This document shows positions 24,317 to 32,413 of a stretch of DNA of 32,557 bases, piece by piece (the stretch's first letter is position 1; each line of letters begins with the position of its first letter). The notes beneath the pieces are model-generated. The model was not told where the DNA came from and did no database searches. It saw only the letters and a list, made by a program, of their open reading frames with translations. The stretch lies in contig JANRIC010000067.1 of NCBI GenBank assembly GCA_033765345.1, positions 1-32,557 of the forward strand. Direction: 5' to 3'. The position numbers were made by a program, and so were the translations under genes. The stretch is from JANRIC01 sp033765345 (lineage in GTDB: Bacteria; Bacteroidota; Bacteroidia; Cytophagales; Microscillaceae).

Positions 24317-25029
24317 GCTCCTGGAAAGATACTTCTATTCGTAGGAATTTCACCCGTAAATCCAGCAATAGGAGCGAGTAGTTCTGCTTTTTTGTTGAAT
24401 ACTTCCAGGGTAAATCCTGCTTCTACACCGGTAATGCTGTTTCTGAAAGTACCAAAATCCAGGCTTAAACCTGCTTTGATATTCCCTCCAAATAAGAACT
24501 GCGTACCTCCGATACCTTCCAGAAAACCACCTGCCTGTAAAATTTCATTCAAATCGGTGTGTACATTGGGATCGTACTGTTCGGAGCGGGCTTCTCCGTC
24601 AAAATTATACAAAATATAATAAGGTATTTGTAATCCGATGCTTGGTCCAGCTGCAAAAATAGCCGAAACTTGTACTCCCTCCTCAGGTCCTTTGCGAAAT
24701 AAGATATAATCTCTGCCATATTGAAAACGGATAGAATACAGATAATTTCGCTTTCCTGGGATAAAGGTATTTCCTGTACGCACACTTTGCGTACGGATTT
24801 CTTTGGAATTTTTGATGCCTACAATCTCAAAACCTAGGCTTCGATAGACCTTTGGCTTGATAATTTTGGTATTTTTAAAAAATATTCCACCGATTAATCC
24901 TCCGTTGGTATTGATGTTGGCACCATAGATGAATTCACTGATATAGTCTTCGTCACTAAAATCAAAACCCTGTGCCATAATCAGGGGAGTATATAAAACA
25001 ACGATTGTGATTAAGAATAACTTCTTCAA
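24283..25029 (-). CDS. Conserved predicted outer-membrane barrel protein (TTG start)
   Basis: A 248-residue exported protein of a conserved but unnamed Bacteroidota family. A signal peptide (1-19, MKKLFLITIVV, ending IMAQ) is followed by strand-rich sequence with many aromatic and glycine residues (NTNGGLIGGIFFKNTK, YLYSIRFQYGRDYILF, VQVSAIFAAGPSIGLQIPYYI, GAYLSIFFGSRK). This looks like an outer-membrane beta-barrel. The first codon is TTG (25027-25029). A stop lies nine codons upstream, there is no in-frame ATG, and the KK-hydrophobic signal begins right after it. The 3' end overlaps crtY by 34 bp. Function is unknown. Confidence 0.8.
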   Translation of the reverse strand: MKKLFLITIVVLYTPLIMAQGFDFSDEDYISEFIYGANINTNGGLIGGIFFKNTKIIKPKVYRSLGFEIVGIKNSKEIRTQSVRTGNTFIPGKRNYLYSIRFQYGRDYILFRKGPEEGVQVSAIFAAGPSIGLQIPYYILYNFDGEARSEQYDPNVHTDLNEILQAGGFLEGIGGTQFLFGGNIKAGLSLDFGTFRNSITGVEAGFTLEVFNKKAELLAPIAGFTGEIPTNRSIFPGAYLSIFFGSRK

Positions 25030-25223
25030 AGCTTTAAATATTGATGGGTGATTTCAATTATAATTTTGTACTGTTGCAATAACAATAATTGATGCATAAT
25101 AGTTAAAATATAGCCATTGTAACAGTTTTTTTTAAATAATTTTTCAAATATACATAAATTTTTTTTGATAAAAGTTTTATAGTGCTTGGCTTTATTTTCA
25201 GGGATGATTTTTGAGCAAGGCTT

Positions 25224-25231
25224 TATTTTTG
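25224..25231 (+). promoter_or_regulatory. Putative -7 element for the OmpA-family gene
   Basis: TATTTTTG matches TAnnTTTG exactly, 32 bp ahead of the ATG at 25264. No -33 TTG is found at standard spacing. The rest of 25030-25263 is AT-rich without recognisable features. Confidence 0.35.
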
Positions 25232-25263
25232 CGGGTATGTTTCAAAGCCCTTTATCCTTAATT

Positions 25264-26658
25264 ATGAAAAGAATTATATTGATTGCCAGTGTTTTATGGT
25301 TTGTCCATATTTCAGTTTACGCACAAAATCTGGTTCCGAATCCCAGTTTTGAGCAAGTTTTGGATTGTGATCTATATTTTGATGATTTTGACAAAGTTAA
25401 AAACTGGAAAGGGTACAATTTTACCCCGGACTTGTTTCATAGTTGTTCACAAAGTACATTTTTAAGCACACCCAAAAACACATTTGACAGCCAGACACCC
25501 GCTCAGGGGCTTGGCTACGCAGGGATTCTTACTTATCATCGAGATTTTGAAAATGAGCTGATCGGCGTAAAGCTTGTTCAGGCAATCCAACAGGGCAAAA
25601 CTTACCAGGTAAGCTTTAAAATCAGCCGGGCAATGGCGCACGCCCATTATGCTACCAATAACATTGGTGTTTTATTTACCAATTATCCCGAAAGGAGTTA
25701 TAACTGTCAGCGTGCACACATCAACGAAAGGCAGGTAGTCGAGGAATCAGATGTATGGCATACCATCACAGGGACTTTTGAAGCGGACAGCACTTATAAT
25801 TATCTGGTCATTGGGAATTTTTTTGGAAATTCCTCAACCATCCTCAAAACGATGCCCGAGGGTAGTTTTGAAGCAGCGTATTATTTTGTAGATGAAGTTT
25901 ATGTGGCTGAAGTACCTCTGGGTTCTAAATTATCCACCCAAAGCCAACCCAGCAACAGCCTGGTCACGCAAAACTATCGCCCTAAAACTCAAAACCCATC
26001 TCATGCTGAAATTACGCTTCAAAAAGTAAAAACTCCCGAAAACCCCACCCTGAAAAGAATCACGCTCAAGGGCAAAGTACTGGATGCAGAAACCAGACAG
26101 CCCCTGACCTCAATGGTAGAATACCAAGTGCCTTATACCAAAGAAAAGGCAACTTATGAAACCAATTATGAAACAGGAGATTATGCTTTTGAAAATCTAC
26201 CCGTTCCCCCTCAATTTGAAATGAAGATTCAGGCAAGAAATTATTACACCATCATTCAATCTGTGAATGTCAATCAGGAAACGATCCTTGAAAAAATCTT
26301 TTATCTACAACCTTTGCGCGCCGGGCAAAGCATTCCGCTTACAAGTATCGGTTTTAAACCCGGACCCGAAGAACTTACCTCAGATTCCTTTGCCGAATTA
26401 AATCGTCTGATTCAGATACTCAAAGATAACCCTTTGATGAAAATTGAGGTAGGCGGATATACCAATCATCCCGACAGGTTGGCTAGTAGCAAACTACAGG
26501 CTCAATCTGTCAAAGATTATTTGGTAAAAATAGGCTCTATTAATCCCAATCGCGTGAGCATCAATATTTTCTTGGAAACGACTCCCCAACAAAAAAACCC
26601 GGATGCTGCCGATGAAAAGACAGAAGTAGAAAGAGTAGCGTTTAAAATTTTGAACTAA
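25264..26658 (+). CDS. OmpA-family outer-membrane protein with N-terminal carbohydrate-binding-like domain
   Basis: A 464-residue secreted protein. After a signal peptide (1-20, ending VYAQ) comes NLVPNPSFEQ (21-30) and a jelly-roll-like domain to about residue 220, a layout seen in many Bacteroidota envelope proteins. A carboxypeptidase-regulatory-like (beta-sandwich) repeat lies at about 265-345 (KGKVLDAETRQPLTSMVEY, then GDYAFENLP). The C-terminal third (about 355-464) is an OmpA/MotB peptidoglycan-binding domain (FAELNRLIQILKDNPLMKIEVGGYTN, then LQAQSVKDYLVKIG). It probably tethers the outer membrane to peptidoglycan. The frame extends upstream, but the ATG at 25264 directly starts the signal peptide. 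It is convergent with a Crp/Fnr gene, with 14 bp between the stops. Confidence 0.87.
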   Translation: MKRIILIASVLWFVHISVYAQNLVPNPSFEQVLDCDLYFDDFDKVKNWKGYNFTPDLFHSCSQSTFLSTPKNTFDSQTPAQGLGYAGILTYHRDFENELIGVKLVQAIQQGKTYQVSFKISRAMAHAHYATNNIGVLFTNYPERSYNCQRAHINERQVVEESDVWHTITGTFEADSTYNYLVIGNFFGNSSTILKTMPEGSFEAAYYFVDEVYVAEVPLGSKLSTQSQPSNSLVTQNYRPKTQNPSHAEITLQKVKTPENPTLKRITLKGKVLDAETRQPLTSMVEYQVPYTKEKATYETNYETGDYAFENLPVPPQFEMKIQARNYYTIIQSVNVNQETILEKIFYLQPLRAGQSIPLTSIGFKPGPEELTSDSFAELNRLIQILKDNPLMKIEVGGYTNHPDRLASSKLQAQSVKDYLVKIGSINPNRVSINIFLETTPQQKNPDAADEKTEVERVAFKILN

Positions 26659-26672
26659 TGGCAGATAATGCC

Positions 26673-27263
26673 TCACAGCCCTCCAACTTTGAGTTTTTTA
26701 GATAAGGTTTGGCGGGTTGTGCCAGCAAGGTTGGCCAAATCTTCATAGGTGAGTAGATCAAAAGCAGTTACTTCTTTGTCTTCTTTATCTCTTACCTTTT
26801 GGTTCAACTCTTTGATCAGATTATTGAGTCGGGCTTCAATGTTGCCACGGGTCATATACAAAAGTCTTGTTTCGGCTTTGTACCAACGTTTGACTACCGT
26901 TACATTAAACCATTCGGAGACTTTGGGATCGTGTACAATGATTTTTTTGAAAAACTCTCTACGAAAAACCAGTAAACGGCAGCCACACAAAGCACGTGCA
27001 TATTCAAAAAAATTATTTTCCAGGTAATTCAGATTGCCGAAAATTTCGCCGGGAGTAAGCACATCATACACCACCTCCTGCCCTTCTTCATCATAACTCC
27101 CAATTTTAACCACACCCGCTTCTATCAAAAAAATATAATGTTGTTTTTCCCCGGGTTGGTAGATATAATCGCTTTTATCAAATTCGAGGATATTGACAAA
27201 AGATTCAAGCCCATCATATTGCTTGGCAGCAATAAGATATTGATACAAATCCAAACTTTTCAT
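26673..27263 (-). CDS. Crp/Fnr family regulator with short C-terminus
   Basis: A 196-residue regulator. The cyclic-nucleotide-binding-like roll spans about 18-115 (DYIYQPGEKQHYIFLIEAGVV, GEIFGNLNYL), then the dimer helix (115-155), and the helix-turn-helix at 170-191 (LTYEDLANLAGTTRQTLSKKL). The domain ends abruptly with KVGGL, without the wing strands (usually some ten more residues) seen in most Crp/Fnr proteins. A run of six T (26694-26699, AAAAAA in the mRNA) lies just before that point. Either the family is naturally short here, or a small indel in the A-run has trimmed the end. No Fe-S cysteines are seen. Ligand and targets are unknown. Confidence 0.87.
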   Translation of the reverse strand: MKSLDLYQYLIAAKQYDGLESFVNILEFDKSDYIYQPGEKQHYIFLIEAGVVKIGSYDEEGQEVVYDVLTPGEIFGNLNYLENNFFEYARALCGCRLLVFRREFFKKIIVHDPKVSEWFNVTVVKRWYKAETRLLYMTRGNIEARLNNLIKELNQKVRDKEDKEVTAFDLLTYEDLANLAGTTRQTLSKKLKVGGL

Positions 27264-27451
27264 GTCGCGTTTACTTTACCTGATACTAAAACAATTTCAG
27301 CCAAAGTATATCTGAGATTTTGGGTTAAATCTTTGTTAATCTTCATTCCCCCAATCCAACCCGCCAGATTTCCAGAGAAATCACAGTGAAAAGCTCAAAC
27401 ATGCATTCAGAGGCTATGGTACTGAGGGAGATGGAAGAATATGAGATAATA

Positions 27452-27482
27452 ATGTAGCATCAGCAACTCGCTGATGCTACAT
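27452..27482 (-). terminator. Terminator of the PhoD-like gene
   Basis: Perfect 13-bp stem ATGTAGCATCAGC (27452-27464) with its complement (27470-27482) and a 5-nt loop, beginning 2 bp after the TAA stop of the minus-strand gene. The following minus-strand sequence is only weakly U-rich. The remainder of 27264-27451 shows no gene. Confidence 0.75.
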
Positions 27483-27484
27483 AT

Positions 27485-28504
27485 TTACTCAAAATCAAGT
27501 GTTTGTTTTAATAAAACAGTATTGTTTTCCCCGATAATAGAGGCTTGTACGGCAGGTTTTTTATTGGTGAAATCTATTTCTAAAATCCCAAAATTAATCT
27601 TGATGACAATATCTCCGATACGATATTTGTTTGGTTCTTCACGATAGCTGCTCCAAACATTGGTCAAGCCGCTTGAAGTAACTTCATACACAGGCTGCTT
27701 CAAATCGGCATCTTCGTATTGAGCAATCTCAGACATGTGGCGGTCACCGCTGATGAGGATGACATTCTGTGTTTGGGTTTTTGCCAGTAAATCAAAAAAT
27801 CGTTTTCTTTCTGCGGGGAAATTAGCCCATTTTTCGTAAGGATGTTCCTCGGGGATAAACTGAATACCTGAGCCAATGATATGCAGTGCAGCCTTGCTAT
27901 TTTTCAGTTCGTTTTCAAGCCATTTCCATTGTTCTTCGCCGAGTACCTCTCCGGTCAGATTTGGCTGATAGACTCGATCCACCCGCTGCAAAGAATCCCT
28001 AAAATAGCGTGCATCCAATAAAATCACCTTAATTTCCTGTCCGTCTACTGCAAACGAATGCGAAGAATAAGCACCCTTTTGTTTGCGAAGCGGAGAATCA
28101 GGACTTACATCCAAAAAATCCAGCAAAATCTGCTGACTTTCTTCTTTTTTGGGATAGGATTTGCCACCGTCATTTACGCCATAATCGTGGTCATCCCATA
28201 CGCCAATGATTTTGCTTTTTTCCCTGATTTTCTGATAATCGGGGTGGCTTTTTTGAATATCATATTTTTGACGAAGCAAAGTCATATCTTCAGTATCACC
28301 GTATACGATGTCTCCCAGCCAAATCCACACATCTGGGTCAGATTCGTACACAGTTGTCCAAAGGGGTTGAGCTTTTTCGTGGCGACTACAGGAGCCGAAA
28401 GCAATTTTGAAAGTTTTTTTGGATTCATTATGTTGAGCTGAAACAAAAGAACAGGAAAAAGCAAGTGTACAGACTAGGATAAAACTTGGTATGTATTTTT
28501 TCAT
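27485..28504 (-). CDS. Secreted PhoD-like alkaline phosphatase/phosphodiesterase
   Basis: A 339-residue exported metallophosphatase of the PhoD family. The signal peptide is about 1-24 (ending VSAQ). A lipobox-like LAFSC at 14-18 leaves lipid anchoring possible. Metal and active-site motifs are present: GSC at 37-39, GDIVYGD (64-70), WDDHDYGVND (103-112) and GDRHMSE (253-259). Relatives hydrolyse phosphodiesters or phosphomonoesters with Ca/Fe cofactors. Here the protein is short and lacks the N-terminal Fn3-like domain of Bacillus PhoD, as in many Bacteroidota homologues. It is transcribed alone with a terminator directly after the stop. Confidence 0.9.
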   Translation of the reverse strand: MKKYIPSFILVCTLAFSCSFVSAQHNESKKTFKIAFGSCSRHEKAQPLWTTVYESDPDVWIWLGDIVYGDTEDMTLLRQKYDIQKSHPDYQKIREKSKIIGVWDDHDYGVNDGGKSYPKKEESQQILLDFLDVSPDSPLRKQKGAYSSHSFAVDGQEIKVILLDARYFRDSLQRVDRVYQPNLTGEVLGEEQWKWLENELKNSKAALHIIGSGIQFIPEEHPYEKWANFPAERKRFFDLLAKTQTQNVILISGDRHMSEIAQYEDADLKQPVYEVTSSGLTNVWSSYREEPNKYRIGDIVIKINFGILEIDFTNKKPAVQASIIGENNTVLLKQTLDFE

Positions 28505-28567
28505 ACAAAAAACTGCTTATTTAATTGTTTGAGATCTTGTAGTATATGTTTTTAAAGCTATTTATAA

Positions 28568-28601
28568 AAATTAAGAGAGTACTTATGTACCCTCCTAATT
28601 T
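28568..28601 (-). terminator. Terminator of the TonB-dependent receptor gene
   Basis: A 15-bp stem (28568-28582 and 28587-28601) with loop TTAT, 38 bp after the stop. The two irregular pairs are A-C in plus-strand RNA but G-U wobbles in minus-strand RNA. The minus strand continues TTTTATAAATAG. Direction is thus leftward. Confidence 0.85.
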
Positions 28602-28638
28602 GACGTAAAGGTAAAGTAAAGCCAAAAATAACCAAAAA

Positions 28639-31600
28639 TTAAAATGAATATCTGCCTCCCAGCATAATCTGATAAGGAGTGCCTCCCTTTTGTGTAATCC
28701 CGGCGTTGCTTTGCACGGTATAGTTAAAGTTTTGCGTTGTGGGGTCAAAGCTTCTTACATCAAGGAGTCTTTGTGCATTTCCCAGGTTATAATTTCCTCC
28801 CCAATCGCTATTAAGCAGATTCATCAGATTAAAAATATCCAGGGTCACTTCCAGGTTATGTTTTTTCTGAGCAAAGGCAAAGTTTTTGGAGATACGCATA
28901 TCTACCGTGCCGAATAAGGGGTTTTTACCACCGTTTCTTTGGGCAAATTTGCCATAACTTTCTTCTAAGTATTCGCGGGCTTGTTTACGCATACGGCCGC
29001 TCAAGTCCAACAAACCATCACGAATAGCCTCAGGTGTATTGGGGTCATTGGGATCAAATACAAAAGCCAATTCATTTCCCTGTACAAAATCTCCGTTGAT
29101 GTCATCCCCTCCCCCATTGATCTGGAAGCTAAAAGGCGTTCCGGAGAAGGCTGTAAAAGTAAGTCCTACGTTAAACCCATAGAATGTAGGCGAATTGCCA
29201 TAAACTACAAGCTTGTGGCGGAAGTCATTGTCGGAAGAACCCCAGGTAAGGGTACGAGGATCATCTACTACGGGTAAGAAAGTAGAAGTATTGGCTACGC
29301 AGCAGTTATAGCTTGAATTATCACGGGTATTGTTATAAGTATAACTTACCGTTACGCCGCCGTCTTTTCCGATGCGGTATTCGCCATCGACCACCAAAGC
29401 GATTTGATTAAGCTGTGACTCGGATACCAGCTCCAGGGTTCTGCCCACCAGTTGTGTTTTGCGGGCATTTACGTTGTTGGTATTTCCATTATTGACATTG
29501 ATGGTATTGGCAGGTACGAATACCCCCCGGTTGTTTTCGTTAGAGAGTCTAAAGAAAGGCTCATCTACCAGATTGCGGTCTAGGTATACGTATCCGTCCC
29601 AACCCCTGGCATAGATAAAGTTGATACCCACACGGGCACGATTGCCAAAGAAACGGTTATAGCTTACATTAGCCTTGAAAGTGCTGGGTACTTCAAAATC
29701 TTCACCAATTAGATTGATGGTAGAAGGAGGATTGGCAAATCCTTCGGGTACACCTGGTGCGGTAGAAGGGTCATTTCTATAAGCAGGGAAGTCAGGCGTA
29801 GGTACAAGTCCAGAGTTTCTGAATACGTCTACAGATACCAGGTTGAGTCCGCTATTTTGAATGTTATTCACTTGGGCATAATAATGTGGCTGTGCATTAA
29901 AGATACCAGCTCCAAATCGGATGATGTCCTTGTTGCGGTTGCCTATATCCCAGGTCAATTGCAGGCGAGGCTGGATATTATCCCAGTCAGTGGCACTTTC
30001 ATCGGTTCTGAGTCCTAAGCCTTCTTCTACAAGCGGGTTATAATCAGCAGGGGTCAAAAAGGCTGTTAAATCCCATCGTAGCCCTACATTCAAAGTCAAA
30101 CTGGCAGCAGGATTAAACTCCAGCTCTCCAAAAAGAGAGGCATCCAAAACCCATTGTTGCACGCTTGGATCACGCACAGGTACTTCACGGAAGAAGCGAT
30201 TCGCCCTTAGATTTCTAAAATCATTAAAATTATTAAACTCAAAGCGTCCGTTTTGCTCATTGGAAAGCAAAGTATTGAGATAAGTCAATGTATTGTCTGT
30301 ACCAAAGGTAAAGCGGAGGTTGTTTTTGTTCCAATACAGTGTATTGACGATTTGGAATTGATCTTCGGCATTGGTTTCGGGAGTAAATCTTTGCCCACCA
30401 AATTGCACGGTACGTGTAGTGGTCGCATTGGGATTGTTTTCGGTCGGGAAAGCAGAAGTAACCCTGACGATCGCTCTGGGAATATTGGCTGAAGGGATTT
30501 GATCTCCTGTACCGAATTCTCGCTCGGCGTGTTGGTATTGCACTTTGAGTTCATTGGTCACTTGGCTGCTAAAGTTAGAGCGAAGAGATACCAGCGTACT
30601 GTTTTCCCAGGAGCTGAAATTACCCCAAGTTTCAAAGAGGTTGATGTTGGAGTTGTCATTGATGCTGTTCGGATCATCCCAATTACTGAAATTATTTCGA
30701 AGCGTAATGACGTGTTTTTTGCTTATCTGCCAATCCAGACGGGCAAAAACTGTGTTAGCAGTAGTTTTGCGGTTAAATTGGCCGGTTTGAGCCGCATCGG
30801 AAAGCCCATAAAGTTCACGAGCTACTGCCAAAAAATTTTCTAAGGTATCTTTCCGAATACCAAGGGCGATTTCATCGGCTTCACTGCGAATATCTGCAAT
30901 AAAAATAGGCTGTGCAGCATCTTGACGGTCAAAAGCTACAAAAAAATGCAATTTATCCTTGATAATCGGACCACCGACACTAAAACCCCATTGGGTATTG
31001 TTGAAATCCACATCACGGTCTTCTCCACGAATATCCTTAGGATTTGCTAGAAAATCAGCCCTGTGATAGGTAAAAGCACTACCGTGAAACTCATTGGTAC
31101 CCGATTTGGTCACTGCATTCAAAGCACCTCCTGACTGCCGCCCTTGTGTAACGCTGTATTCATTGACAGCCACTTCAAACTCCCGGATTGCCTCCTGCGA
31201 AATGGTAAAAGGTCCACGGCCGATCTCACCAGCGGTGAGTTGATTGCGCGCATTTACCCCATCCACGGTGATGTTGGTTCCCGTGCGGCGTTGCCCACCG
31301 ATACCTAGGTTACCTGTACCAAAAAGAGGGTTTAGACGGGCTAAATCCGTAAAATTTCGATTTTCATTGGGCAAACGGCGTATTTGAGCCGAACCAATAG
31401 AGGTAGTACTTCCCAAGCGGTCTACCCGATCGATGAGTAAATCTCCCGAGATGACAATTTCTTGCAGCGTCTCATTGGATTCGTTGAGGTTCATATTCAC
31501 TGTGATGCGATCTCCTTGATTGAGATAAAAACCTCCCTGACTTTGGTCTTTATAACCGACAAAAGATACGGTCACAGAATAAGGACCTCCGAGTGGCAAC

Positions 31601-31848
31601 TGACTCAGACGGTAGCGACCGTCAGCACCAGTAATAGCACCAGTAGTAAATCCGGTAGAACTATTCTTAATTGCCACGGTTGCACCTGCCAATGGCTGTC
31701 CGGCATTATCTCTGATTAATCCGAACAGAGTAGCATCCGTTGATTGCCCGAAAGCAGGCAAAGAGAATCCTAAAAGTCCCATAATTCCCCAGAAATAAAG
31801 GAATCTAGGTAAGGATTTGGTGTAAGAAAGTTGGTAGTTTTTCATCAT
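28639..31848 (-). CDS. Oar-like TonB-dependent outer-membrane receptor
   Basis: A 1069-residue outer-membrane receptor. The signal peptide spans about 1-35 (ending PAFGQ). A carboxypeptidase-regulatory-like domain covers about 40-125 (GLIRDNAGQPLAGATVAIKN). The plug domain covers about 130-260 (VDGVNARNQ, IREFEVAVNEYSVTQGRQSGG, NAVTKSGTNEFHGSAF). The remainder is a large barrel ending GGRYSF with the C-terminal Phe needed for Bam-dependent assembly. This architecture is the Oar/TonB-receptor group lacking a SusD partner. The imported substrate, possibly peptide or siderophore, is not determinable. Tandem ATGs at 31843-31848 precede the signal peptide, and a -7 element lies 27 bp upstream. The 9-bp array starts about 110 bp upstream of the start codon. 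Confidence 0.93.
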   Translation of the reverse strand: MMKNYQLSYTKSLPRFLYFWGIMGLLGFSLPAFGQSTDATLFGLIRDNAGQPLAGATVAIKNSSTGFTTGAITGADGRYRLSQLPLGGPYSVTVSFVGYKDQSQGGFYLNQGDRITVNMNLNESNETLQEIVISGDLLIDRVDRLGSTTSIGSAQIRRLPNENRNFTDLARLNPLFGTGNLGIGGQRRTGTNITVDGVNARNQLTAGEIGRGPFTISQEAIREFEVAVNEYSVTQGRQSGGALNAVTKSGTNEFHGSAFTYHRADFLANPKDIRGEDRDVDFNNTQWGFSVGGPIIKDKLHFFVAFDRQDAAQPIFIADIRSEADEIALGIRKDTLENFLAVARELYGLSDAAQTGQFNRKTTANTVFARLDWQISKKHVITLRNNFSNWDDPNSINDNSNINLFETWGNFSSWENSTLVSLRSNFSSQVTNELKVQYQHAEREFGTGDQIPSANIPRAIVRVTSAFPTENNPNATTTRTVQFGGQRFTPETNAEDQFQIVNTLYWNKNNLRFTFGTDNTLTYLNTLLSNEQNGRFEFNNFNDFRNLRANRFFREVPVRDPSVQQWVLDASLFGELEFNPAASLTLNVGLRWDLTAFLTPADYNPLVEEGLGLRTDESATDWDNIQPRLQLTWDIGNRNKDIIRFGAGIFNAQPHYYAQVNNIQNSGLNLVSVDVFRNSGLVPTPDFPAYRNDPSTAPGVPEGFANPPSTINLIGEDFEVPSTFKANVSYNRFFGNRARVGINFIYARGWDGYVYLDRNLVDEPFFRLSNENNRGVFVPANTINVNNGNTNNVNARKTQLVGRTLELVSESQLNQIALVVDGEYRIGKDGGVTVSYTYNNTRDNSSYNCCVANTSTFLPVVDDPRTLTWGSSDNDFRHKLVVYGNSPTFYGFNVGLTFTAFSGTPFSFQINGGGDDINGDFVQGNELAFVFDPNDPNTPEAIRDGLLDLSGRMRKQAREYLEESYGKFAQRNGGKNPLFGTVDMRISKNFAFAQKKHNLEVTLDIFNLMNLLNSDWGGNYNLGNAQRLLDVRSFDPTTQNFNYTVQSNAGITQKGGTPYQIMLGGRYSF

Positions 31849-31874
31849 AATAAATGTGATTGTTTGAGATGTCG

Positions 31875-31882
31875 CAAAACTA
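31875..31882 (-). promoter_or_regulatory. Putative -7 element for the TonB receptor gene
   Basis: The minus strand reads TAGTTTTG, an exact TAnnTTTG match, 27 bp before the ATG. A TTG at 31899-31901 on the same strand may be the -33 element, with a spacing of 16 bp. The tandem array begins about 80 bp further upstream. Confidence 0.5.
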
Positions 31883-31960
31883 CAAGCCCATCCCAGCCCA
31901 ATTCTGTTAATTTTTAACATTAAAAAAGTCTTAACAGAAGCTTAATGATACCTTTACACG

Positions 31961-32126
31961 AATTAAGGAAATTAAGGAAATTAAGGGAATTAAGGGAATT
32001 AAGGAAATTAAGGAAATTAAGGGAATTAAGGGAATTAAGGGAATTAAGGAAATTAAGGAAATTAAGGAAATTAAGGGAATTAAGGGAATTAAGGGAATTA
32101 AGGAAATTAAGGAAATTAAGGGAATT
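31961..32126. repeat. 9-bp tandem array, unit AATTAAGGR, 18 copies
   Basis: Eighteen unbroken 9-bp copies (31961-32122) plus a partial AATT. Every copy is AATTAAGGA or AATTAAGGG. The order of the last base is AAGGAAGGGAAAGGGAAG. Because nine is a multiple of three, one frame stays open on each strand (LRK/LRE on plus, FLN/SLN on minus), producing spurious reading frames. It lies upstream of the TonB receptor promoter. Confidence 0.97.
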
Positions 32127-32141
32127 GTGTTGGCCCAAACT

Positions 32142-32413
32142 TTTTCATTCGCTCAAGCTGTATGATCGATTCCCTCAGAAAATTTTTCATTCGCTCAAGC
32201 TGTATGATCGATGCCCCAGAAAATTTTTCATTCGCTCAAGCTGTATAATCGATGCCCTCAGAAAAATTTTCATTCGCTCAAGCTGTATGATCGATGCCCT
32301 CAGAAAAATTTTCATTCGCTCAAGCTGTATGATCGATGCCCCAGAAAATTTTTCATTCGCTCAAGCTGTATAATCGATGCCCTCAGAAAAATTTTCATTC
32401 GCTCAAGCTGTAT
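32142..32413 (+). repeat. 41-42-bp tandem array (core-plus-tail family), seven cores
   Basis: Seven identical cores, TTTTCATTCGCTCAAGCTGT plus AT, start at 32142, 32184, 32225, 32267, 32309, 32350 and 32392. They are separated by six 19-20-nt tails of the type GATCGATGCCCTCAGAAAAA. Tails differ slightly: 2 equals 5, and 3 equals 6. The array starts and ends with a core. Spacing changes between 41 and 42, which breaks any reading frame. The core matches that of the array at 4487-4660. Confidence 0.95.

Noticed and set aside
27264..27451. Small gene (for example an 18-codon frame ending at 27458) upstream of the Crp/Fnr gene
   Set aside because: It is too short, with no conserved features, and is probably noise.
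32142..32413. Regular core-and-spacer layout as a CRISPR array
   Set aside because: The sequences between cores are nearly identical to each other, only 19-20 nt long, and no cas genes are present. CRISPR spacers should be unique.
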